A stretch of DNA of 59,213 bases from DATDDB01 sp035260545 (lineage in GTDB: Bacteria > Pseudomonadota > Gammaproteobacteria > Burkholderiales > Gallionellaceae), in the NCBI GenBank assembly GCA_035260545.1, contig DATFUZ010000065.1, positions 1 to 59,213 of the forward strand, given 5' to 3'. The translations under genes and the position numbers were made by a program. Each line of letters begins with the position of its first letter. Position 1 is the stretch's first letter. The notes under the pieces are model-generated. The model searched no databases, was not told where the DNA came from, and was given only the letters and a program-made list of their open reading frames with translations. Below are positions 52,712 to 59,213 of the stretch, piece by piece.

Positions 52712-53386
52712 TCAGGTGTTGATCTGCGCCCAGCTATCCACGGGATTCAACTGCACGGTGCCGCCATTGGCGGCCCGTGACACGGCCTGGATGCTGCGGC
52801 TCAGCCAGATGAACAGCTCCTTGAATTTCAGCCCCTGGAGATTGAGGGCGCCCTTATTGCTGAAGGCGCCCAGAATCGAGCGATTCGCCTCGTTGCCGAT
52901 GCCGATGGCCATGATGTTGACCTTGTGCGCGGACTCGGCCGCCTTGCAGTCCGCGGCAACCTGCTGCCATTCATCGGTCGGCTCACCGTCGGACAGCAGC
53001 ATGACAATGGGGCGTTTGTAGGATACGCCGGCACTGCGCATCTGGCTCTTCTGCGACTCGATCTCGTCCAGCGCGCAGCGCATCGCCGCGCCCATGGGCG
53101 TCAGTCCGCCCGCCCTCAACTCGGGAGGCTCGAAGTCCATTGCGTCAGTCCAGTCTCCCATCAGCTCGACATCGTTATCGCCGCCGAAGGAAATCACCAG
53201 CACCCGGCCGCAGCGCGCGGCGATCGGGTCGTTCTTGAGTTCCGTTGCAAGAGTCTTCAGGCCGTCGTTCAGCAGGCCGATCTTGTCATCGTCCTGCATA
53301 CTGCCGGAACAGTCCAGCACCAGCACCAGCGGCGCGCGTTCGTCGCTGTTGTCTATCAGTGCGACATCCGGAATGATAGTACTCAT
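52712..53386 (-). CDS. von Willebrand factor A domain protein, TerY-like
   Basis: 224 aa. The metal-ion-dependent adhesion site is intact: DCSGSM (D25), a Thr in GGLTPMGAAM and LLSDGEPTDEW. The whole chain is one VWA domain with no signal peptide, so it is cytoplasmic. TerY-type VWA proteins co-occur with a PP2C phosphatase and a kinase in stress and metal-resistance clusters. A GAGGAG site lies before the ATG. It is first in the four-gene operon. Confidence 0.92.
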   Translation of the reverse strand: MSTIIPDVALIDNSDERAPLVLVLDCSGSMQDDDKIGLLNDGLKTLATELKNDPIAARCGRVLVISFGGDNDVELMGDWTDAMDFEPPELRAGGLTPMGAAMRCALDEIESQKSQMRSAGVSYKRPIVMLLSDGEPTDEWQQVAADCKAAESAHKVNIMAIGIGNEANRSILGAFSNKGALNLQGLKFKELFIWLSRSIQAVSRAANGGTVQLNPVDSWAQINT

Positions 53387-53609
53387 AGGCTAAGCTCCTC
53401 GAATTCCTCTCTGAATATATGGCGTCAGGCGTGGGGCCCGCATCGGACCCGCGCGGGGGCGACGAACCCCGTCGTTTTAGCTAATTAAATCACACTGGCG
53501 TTCGGCCGTGTGAACTAATTTTCCCTGCCCCGCCGGGGTTTCCCCCACGCAACGGTACCAGCTCAACGAATCGAAATCATCGCGGCGCTGACGCCTGCCG
53601 GGCCGCTGA

Positions 53610-55991
53610 CTATTTCGCTTTGGCCTGTTCGGTCAGGTATAGCCAGGTCTGCACCACAGTATCCGGATTGAGCGAGATGGCCTCGATCTTCTGCTCCATC
53701 AGCCACTGCGCAAAATCGGGATGATCGGAAGGGCCCTGGCCGCAGATGCCTATGTATTTGTCCAGTTTACGGCAGGCCTTGATCGCCATCGAGATCAGTG
53801 CGAGCACAGCGGGATTGCGCTCGTCAAAAGCGCCCGCGACGATGCCCGAATCACGGTCTATGCCGAGCGTGAGCTGGGTCAGGTCATTGGAGCCGATCGA
53901 AAATCCGTCGAACATTTCGAGAAATTGCTCGGCCATCAGCGGATTGGAGGGTATTTCGCACATCATGATGACGCGCAAGCCATTCACCCCCCGCTTCAGG
54001 CCATTCTTTCCCATCTCGTCCAGCACCCCCCGCGCCTCTTCCGGCGTACGGACGAACGGGATCATCGCCTCGACATTGGTCAGCCCCATCTCGTCGCGCA
54101 CGCGGCGCATGGCGCGGCATTCCAGCGCAAAGCTGTTGCGGAAGGCCTCGGAGGCATAGCGCGAGGCGCCACGGAAACCGATCATTGGATTCTCCTCCGT
54201 CGGCTCATATTGCCTGCCGCCGATCAGGCTGGAATATTCATTCGACTTGAAATCGGAAAAGCGCAGGATCACCGGTTTGGGCGCAAACGCTGCACCGAGG
54301 GTGGCGATGCCTTCCGCCATTTTCGCCACATAGAATTCCACGGGCGACGCGTAGCCGGCGCACTTTTCTTCGAGTTGCTTCTTCACGTCGTCGGGCACGT
54401 TGGGATAATCCAGCGCGGCCTGCGGGTGCAGGCCTATCATGCGCGCGATGATGAATTCCAGGCGCGCCAGGCCGACGCCGAAATTCGGCAGGCGGCTGAA
54501 CGAAAAGGCGAGTTCGGGATTGGCCACGTTGAGCGAGATTTTCACCGGCGGCGTCGGCATCTTGTCGAGCTGGAGGTCGATCACCTCCATTTCCAGCCGG
54601 CCCTTGTAGATGTTACCGACATCGCCCTCGGCGCAGGACACTGTAACCTCATCGCCATGGACCAGGGTTTCAGTCGCCGTGCCGCAGCCCACCACGGCCG
54701 GAATTCCCAGTTCGCGCGCCACGATTGCGGCATGGCAGGTGCGCCCGCCGCGGTTGGTGACAATGGCGGAGGCCCGCTTCATCACCGGCTCCCAGTCCGG
54801 ATCGGTCATGTCGGTGACGAGCACGTCGCCTTCCTGCACCAGCGACATCTGGCTGGCGTCCGGAACCAGGCAGACTCGCCCCGCCCCGATCTTCTGTCCG
54901 ATGGCGCGGCCGGTTATCAACACCTCCGAGTGTTGCTTGAGCTGATAGCGGCGCAGCATGTCCAGGTTGCGCCGCGCCTGCACCGTCTCGGGACGCGCCT
55001 GCAGGATGTACAGCTTGCCGTCCCCGCCGTCCTTGCCCCATTCGATGTCCATGGGTCGGCCATAGTGCCCCTCGATGGCCATGGCATAGCGTCCAAGTTC
55101 TTCGGCCTCCGCATCGGTGATCGAAAACCTGTTGCGCTCCTCGCGGGTGGTGTCCAGCGTACGCACCGAACGCCCTGCGGCGGCAGTGTCACCGTAGATC
55201 ATCTTGATCGCCTTGGCGCCCAGATTGCGGGTGATGATGGCGGACTTGCCCTGCTTGATGGCGGGCTTGTACACATAGAATTCGTCCGGATTCACTGCGC
55301 CCTGCACTACGGTTTCACCCAAGCCGTAGGACGCCGTCACAAACACCACCTGGTCGAAACCGGATTCGGTGTCCAGCGTGAAGATCACGCCGGACGCGCC
55401 GATGTCGCTGCGCACCATGCGCTGCACCCCGGCCGAAAGCGCCACGTCCTGATGGGCAAAGCCCTGATGCACGCGGTAGGCGATCGCGCGGTCGTTGAAA
55501 AGGGAAGCGAAGACCTCGCGCACCGCGGCGAGCACGTTGTCGGCGCCGGAAATATTGAGGTAGGTTTCCTGCTGGCCCGCAAACGAGGCGTCAGGCAAGT
55601 CCTCTGCGGTGGCGGAGGACCGCACCGCAACGGCAATTTCACTGCCGGCGTCCGCGACCATGGCCTGATAGCCCTCGCGGATCTGCTGTTCCAGCGCCGG
55701 CGGCAGGGGCGTCTCCATGATCCACTGGCGTATCCGGGCGCCGGCTTCCGCCAGCGCGGTCACTTGTGCCACATCGAGTTTATCCAGCAGTCGGTAGATG
55801 CGCGAGCCCAGGTCATTTTGTGCAAGGAAATCGCGGTACGCATCTGCCGTGGTGGCGAAGCCGCCCGGCACCCGCACCCCCAGTGGCGCCAACTGGCTGA
55901 TCATTTCGCCGAGCGAAGCATTCTTGCCGCCTACCCGGGGTACATCTGTCATACGCAGGGTTTCGAATCGCGCGATATACTGTTCACTCAT
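53610..55991 (-). CDS. ppsA: Phosphoenolpyruvate synthase
   Basis: 793 aa from the ATG at 55991 (GGAGG upstream; the frame extends further). It converts pyruvate + ATP to PEP + AMP + Pi, a gluconeogenic step. An N-terminal ATP-grasp domain (GGKNASLGEMI, VAVRSSATAEDLPDASFAGQQET), the phospho-His swivelling domain (GGRTCHAAIVARELGIPA) and a C-terminal PEP/pyruvate barrel (GSNDLTQLTLGIDRDS, ICGQGPSD) are complete. It is divergent from its regulator ppsR. Confidence 0.97.
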   Translation of the reverse strand: MSEQYIARFETLRMTDVPRVGGKNASLGEMISQLAPLGVRVPGGFATTADAYRDFLAQNDLGSRIYRLLDKLDVAQVTALAEAGARIRQWIMETPLPPALEQQIREGYQAMVADAGSEIAVAVRSSATAEDLPDASFAGQQETYLNISGADNVLAAVREVFASLFNDRAIAYRVHQGFAHQDVALSAGVQRMVRSDIGASGVIFTLDTESGFDQVVFVTASYGLGETVVQGAVNPDEFYVYKPAIKQGKSAIITRNLGAKAIKMIYGDTAAAGRSVRTLDTTREERNRFSITDAEAEELGRYAMAIEGHYGRPMDIEWGKDGGDGKLYILQARPETVQARRNLDMLRRYQLKQHSEVLITGRAIGQKIGAGRVCLVPDASQMSLVQEGDVLVTDMTDPDWEPVMKRASAIVTNRGGRTCHAAIVARELGIPAVVGCGTATETLVHGDEVTVSCAEGDVGNIYKGRLEMEVIDLQLDKMPTPPVKISLNVANPELAFSFSRLPNFGVGLARLEFIIARMIGLHPQAALDYPNVPDDVKKQLEEKCAGYASPVEFYVAKMAEGIATLGAAFAPKPVILRFSDFKSNEYSSLIGGRQYEPTEENPMIGFRGASRYASEAFRNSFALECRAMRRVRDEMGLTNVEAMIPFVRTPEEARGVLDEMGKNGLKRGVNGLRVIMMCEIPSNPLMAEQFLEMFDGFSIGSNDLTQLTLGIDRDSGIVAGAFDERNPAVLALISMAIKACRKLDKYIGICGQGPSDHPDFAQWLMEQKIEAISLNPDTVVQTWLYLTEQAKAK

Positions 55992-56068
55992 TGCGGCCTC
56001 CATAGAATTTGTATCTTTCCGGACCAGAGCGACATGATAGGACAAATGCAGGCAAATCGAAATGCGTA

Positions 56069-56884
56069 ATGATGGATAATCAGGGGCGCAGCGCGTTTTT
56101 CATATCCGACCGCACCGGCCTTACTGCCGAAGTGCTCGGGCGTAGCTTGCTTTCCCAGTTTGAAGGCATTGAATTACAGAGGATTACGCTGCGGTATATC
56201 GACACGCCCGGAAAGGCGCGCGATGCGGTGGAGCAGATCAACGACGCAGCACGCACCGGCGGCCTGCGCCCGCTGGTGTTCAGCACGCTGACGTCGCCCG
56301 CGCTGCGCAACATCATCAGCCAGGCGGACGCCCTGATGCTGGACCTGTTCGAAATGTTCATCACTCCGCTCGAAAACGAGCTGGGGATCCAGTCCTCGCA
56401 TGCGGTCGGACGCTCCCACAGCGCGGGGGCGAGCTACAACTCGCGCATGGACGCGGTGAATTTCAGCCTGGATCACGATGACGGCGGCATCACCCGCAAC
56501 CTTGAACGAGCAGAGATCGTTCTGGTAGGGGTGTCGCGCTGCGGCAAGACGCCGACCTCGCTGTACCTGGCCATGCAATTCGGCATCTATGCCGCCAACT
56601 ATCCCCTCGTGGAAGAGGATTTCAATGCGGGGAGACTGCCGCCCGCCCTCCTTCCCTTGCGCAAGCGGCTGTTCGGCCTGACCATCGCCCCCGAACGGCT
56701 GCGCGACATCCGGTCTGAACGCTCGCCAAACAGCCGCTACGCCTCCCTGGAAAATTGCCGCAGGGAAGTAATGCAAGCGGAGAGCATGATGCACCAGTTC
56801 GCCATCCCGTTTCTGGACGTAACGCTCATGTCGGTAGAGGAAATTGCGACCACCCTGGTGCACCAGACAGGCCTGAAAAATTGA
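56069..56884 (+). CDS. ppsR: PEP synthase regulatory protein (kinase/pyrophosphorylase)
   Basis: 271 aa from the ATG at 56069 (another at 56072). It is the DUF299 family; the P-loop-like VGVSRCGKTPTSLYLA and the N-terminal FFISDRTGLTAEVLG are diagnostic. It phosphorylates and dephosphorylates a Thr next to the PEP synthase catalytic His, switching it off and on. It is divergent from ppsA across only 77 bases, so the two share control. Confidence 0.94.
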   Translation: MMDNQGRSAFFISDRTGLTAEVLGRSLLSQFEGIELQRITLRYIDTPGKARDAVEQINDAARTGGLRPLVFSTLTSPALRNIISQADALMLDLFEMFITPLENELGIQSSHAVGRSHSAGASYNSRMDAVNFSLDHDDGGITRNLERAEIVLVGVSRCGKTPTSLYLAMQFGIYAANYPLVEEDFNAGRLPPALLPLRKRLFGLTIAPERLRDIRSERSPNSRYASLENCRREVMQAESMMHQFAIPFLDVTLMSVEEIATTLVHQTGLKN

Positions 56885-57026
56885 AATAAATCAATCCCCC
56901 ATCGATCTGCCAGTGCGGTATAGTACGGTCAGTGCTGCTTTGATTTCAGTTGCAACCGGCGGTGAATTCTGGTATTAAAACGCGCTTGCTAATCCGAGCT
57001 TCCCGAAAAAACTGGAGATTTTGGTA

Positions 57027-57449
57027 ATGCCTGTACAAGCCAGCAAGGAAATAACCCCTTACAAGATGAAGAAGGGTGAGGAATACATGAGCCCGGCCCA
57101 GTTGGACCACTTTCGCGCCATTCTGAACGGGATCAAGGCCGAACTCGGTGCTGATATTGACCGTACCGTGCATACCATGCAGGATGAGGCGACTGTGTTT
57201 GCCGATCCCAACGACCGTGCCAGCCAGGAGTCCGACATGAGCCTGGAACTGCGCAACCGCGACCGCGAACGCAAGATGATCAAGAAGATCGACGAGATGC
57301 TGGCCAAGATAGATGCCGGCGATTACGGCTATTGCGAAAAATGCGGCGTGGAAATCGGCCTTTCCCGCCTCGAAGCCCGCCCCACCGCCACCCTCTGCAT
57401 CGACTGCAAGACCCTCGACGAAATCCGGGAAAAGCAGATCGCGAAATAA
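57027..57449 (+). CDS. dksA: RNA polymerase-binding transcription factor DksA
   Basis: 140 aa from the ATG behind CTGGAGA. The coiled-coil tip (DPNDRASQES) has the conserved acidic residues, and the C4 zinc finger is CEKCG...CIDCK. DksA works with ppGpp on RNA polymerase in the stringent response. Its 3' end is copied in decayed form just downstream. Confidence 0.95.
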   Translation: MPVQASKEITPYKMKKGEEYMSPAQLDHFRAILNGIKAELGADIDRTVHTMQDEATVFADPNDRASQESDMSLELRNRDRERKMIKKIDEMLAKIDAGDYGYCEKCGVEIGLSRLEARPTATLCIDCKTLDEIREKQIAK

Positions 57450-57588
57450 GGTTTCGCGGTCTCTTTCAGTGCAGACTCATATGCGCGATGCGCATGTGAT
57501 GTCGGAACCAAAAGCAGATCGCGAAATAGCGTTTGCGTTTACCCTCCGGTCAGGCTCACGAGCGCAATGCGCATGTAAGCCTGGCGCC
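57430..57588 (+). repeat. Decayed tandem duplication of the dksA 3' end
   Basis: The 19 bases AAAAGCAGATCGCGAAATA occur at 57430-57448 (including the last dksA codons and the first two bases of its stop) and again at 57510-57528, exactly 80 bases on. Beyond them the copies stay partly alignable, ending with GCGCATGT at 57490-57497 and 57569-57576. The second copy has no reading frame and lies before the shared terminator. Confidence 0.75.
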
Positions 57589-57675
57589 GGATCGCCCCCA
57601 GGCAGATCGCCATTCCCCAACCCTTCCCGGATTCGCCGTCGCGCCGGGCAAGGTGGCGGCGCCGGTATCTGCAAA

Positions 57676-57704
57676 CAAAAAAGCCCCGCTTGGCGGGGCT
57701 TTTT
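57676..57704. terminator. Bidirectional intrinsic terminator between dksA and pnp
   Basis: The 9-bp stem 57681-57689 / 57693-57701 has a 3-base loop, with an A-run before it (from 57676) and a T-run after it (to 57704). It can therefore terminate both the plus-strand dksA transcript and the minus-strand pnp transcript. Confidence 0.92.
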
Positions 57705-57724
57705 CGTGGACGACGCGCAGGCTC

Positions 57725-59213
57725 TTACTCGGCAGTTGCCGGGGGCACTGCCTCTTCTGCCGCAATGGCCTTCATGCTCAGACGCATGCGCCCTTTTTCG
57801 TCGGCTTCCAGCACTTTCACGCGCACGATCTGACCTTCCTTCAGATGCTCGGCCACGGTATTGATGCGTTCGTTCGAGATCTGGGAGATGTGCAGCAAGC
57901 CGTCCTTACCCGGCAGGATGTTGACGATGGCGCCGAAATCCAGCAGCTTGACTACCGGGCCCTCGTAGATCTTGCCGACTTCAACCTCGGCCACGATGTC
58001 CTCGATGCGTTTCTTGGCGGCCACGCCGCCTTCGCCGCTGACGCTGGCGATGGTGACATTGCCGTCATCGTCGATGTCGATCGTGGTGCCGGTCTCCTCG
58101 GTGATCGCACGGATCACCGCGCCGCCCTTGCCGATCACGTCGCGGATCTTGTCCGGATTGATCTTCAGCTTGATCATGCGCGGCGCATGCATGGAGACAT
58201 CGGGCCGCACCATGGGCATCGCTTCCTTCATGATGCCCAGAATGTGCATGCGGCCTTCCTTGGCCTGCTCCAGGGCGGCTTGCATGATCTCCTTGGTGAT
58301 GCCGTTGATCTTGATGTCCATCTGCAAGGCGGTGATGCCGCTGTCGGAACCGGCCACCTTGAAGTCCATGTCGCCCAGGTGATCTTCATCACCCAGGATG
58401 TCGGTCAGCACGGCGAAACGATTGCCTTCCTTGATCAGTCCCATGGCGACGCCGGCAATGTGAGTCTTGACGGGCACTCCGGCATCCATCAGCGACAGGC
58501 AGCCGCCGCAGACCGAAGCCATGGAGCTGGAACCGTTGGATTCGGTGATTTCCGAAACCACGCGGATGGAATAGCCGAACTCCTCCTCGGAAGGAAGTGC
58601 GGCCACCAGCGCACGCTTGGCCAGCCGGCCATGGCCGATCTCGCGGCGCTTGGGCGAGCCCACGCGGCCGGTCTCGCCGGTGGAATACGGGGGGAAGTTG
58701 TAGTGCAGCATGAAGCGGTCATGGTATTCACCCTGCAGGGCATCCACGATCTGAGCGTCGCGTGCGGTACCCAGGGTCGCCACGACCAGCGCCTGGGTTT
58801 CACCGCGGGTGAACAGCACCGAGCCGTGGGTACGCGGCAGCACGCCGGTACGAATGGTGATCGGGCGCACCGTACGCGTGTCGCGGCCATCGATACGCGG
58901 TTCGCGGTTCAGAATCTTGCCGCGCACGATTTGCGCCTCCAGCGAACTGAACAGTTCGTTCAGGTAGTTCTTCTGCAGGGATTCGTCTTCGGCCAGCAGC
59001 GCATCCAGCACGCGGGCACGGATCGCATCCACTTCGGCCGTGCGCGCCTGCTTTTCGCGCACCGCGTACGCAGCCTGCAGATCCTTTTCTGCTATTTCCC
59101 GGACCTTCGCGATGAGCGCTTCGTTGGGAGCAGGCGGCGCCCAGTCCCAGTCGTCCTGGCCGGCCACGGACGCCATCTCGTTGATCGCATCGATCACGGC
59201 CTGCATCTGCTGG
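57725..59213 (-). CDS. pnp: Polyribonucleotide nucleotidyltransferase (PNPase), C-terminal part
   Basis: The frame is open to the window edge, so the N-terminal ~200 of about 700 residues are missing. The second RNase PH core (RTHGSVLFTRGETQALVV, SNGSSSMASVCGG, DILGDEDHLGDMDFKVAGS) is followed by KH (KIRDVIGKGGAVIRAI) and S1 (GKIYEGPVVKLLDFGAIV) domains. It degrades RNA 3'-5' phosphorolytically in the degradosome. The end (EAVPPATAE) is complete. Confidence 0.97.
   Translation of the reverse strand, partial: QQMQAVIDAINEMASVAGQDDWDWAPPAPNEALIAKVREIAEKDLQAAYAVREKQARTAEVDAIRARVLDALLAEDESLQKNYLNELFSSLEAQIVRGKILNREPRIDGRDTRTVRPITIRTGVLPRTHGSVLFTRGETQALVVATLGTARDAQIVDALQGEYHDRFMLHYNFPPYSTGETGRVGSPKRREIGHGRLAKRALVAALPSEEEFGYSIRVVSEITESNGSSSMASVCGGCLSLMDAGVPVKTHIAGVAMGLIKEGNRFAVLTDILGDEDHLGDMDFKVAGSDSGITALQMDIKINGITKEIMQAALEQAKEGRMHILGIMKEAMPMVRPDVSMHAPRMIKLKINPDKIRDVIGKGGAVIRAITEETGTTIDIDDDGNVTIASVSGEGGVAAKKRIEDIVAEVEVGKIYEGPVVKLLDFGAIVNILPGKDGLLHISQISNERINTVAEHLKEGQIVRVKVLEADEKGRMRLSMKAIAAEEAVPPATAE

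Noticed and set aside
53721..56069. A 782-codon open frame antisense to ppsA
   Set aside because: PEP synthase is complete on the minus strand; the opposite frame is rich in His, Arg and Ala without any motif.
55991..56069. Longer starts for ppsA and ppsR that would make the genes overlap
   Set aside because: Good ribosome site and family start support 55991 for ppsA; for ppsR the family start is at 56069, and the extra upstream residues have no similarity to the family.

Overview
The window is GC-rich (roughly 60 % or more by eye), densely coded chromosomal DNA from what looks like a betaproteobacterial sulfur-oxidising chemolithotroph, perhaps of the Sulfuricella / Sulfuriferula / Thiobacillus kind. 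The main evidence is a complete oxidative-type dsr operon (dsrABEFHCMKLJOPN, with dsrL and a two-cysteine DsrC) followed by a type I sulfide:quinone oxidoreductase. A Pil-Chp chemosensory cluster, dksA and the ppsA/ppsR pair fit that lineage. The taxonomic call is inference; no rRNA gene is present.

Layout. 1-0.8 kb: 3' part of a FadL-type outer membrane protein. 0.9-4.4 kb (minus strand): six genes transcribed away from dsrA, encoding a 70-aa unknown, an orphan Cas6/Cmx6-like RNA-endonuclease-family protein, a DsrC paralogue without its cysteines (RspA-like), a tandem TusA fusion, a 198-aa unknown and a TauD-type dioxygenase. 4.4-4.8 kb: shared divergent control region with an inverted repeat. 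4.8-16.8 kb: the dsr operon. 16.9-18.2 kb: sqr. 18.4-22.3 kb: a TrpD2/YbiB-like protein, siroheme synthase cysG, and an unusual HTH-[2Fe-2S]-flavin reductase fusion. 22.3-24.0 kb: mobB-moaD-moaE-moaC for molybdenum cofactor. 24.1-29.6 kb: glucosylglycerate-type compatible solute genes (phosphatase, glycerate 2-kinase, second glycosyltransferase, small mechanosensitive-channel-like protein, GpgS). 30.0-39.4 kb: a pilGHIJ-chpA chemosensory cluster with two extra CheW-like proteins. 39.5-42.2 kb: htpG and a small outer membrane protein. 42.3-48.9 kb (minus): a two-component system followed by TolC, MacA and the two MacB parts. 49.3-53.4 kb (minus): a thioesterase, then a VWA / PP2C / kinase triad (TerY-P type) with an IspZ/YciB-like membrane protein. 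53.6-56.9 kb: divergent ppsA and ppsR. 57.0-59.2 kb: dksA, a decayed 80-bp duplication of its 3' end, and the 3' two-thirds of pnp.

How it fits together. SQR oxidises sulfide to sulfane sulfur. TusA, DsrEFH and DsrC relay persulfide sulfur to cytoplasmic DsrAB, which releases sulfite. DsrMKJOP re-oxidises DsrC trisulfide/thiols and DsrL couples NAD(P) to DsrAB. CysG and DsrN supply siroheme/siro-amide for DsrAB, and the mob/moa genes supply the molybdenum cofactor that a membrane-bound sulfite dehydrogenase would need, although no such enzyme is in the window. The part that ordinary dsr biology explains least is the divergent six-gene block. It combines a Cas6-family protein without CRISPR, a cysteine-less DsrC, a double TusA and two unknowns opposite the dsr promoter, and it is my main candidate for an undescribed sulfur-linked regulatory or relay system.
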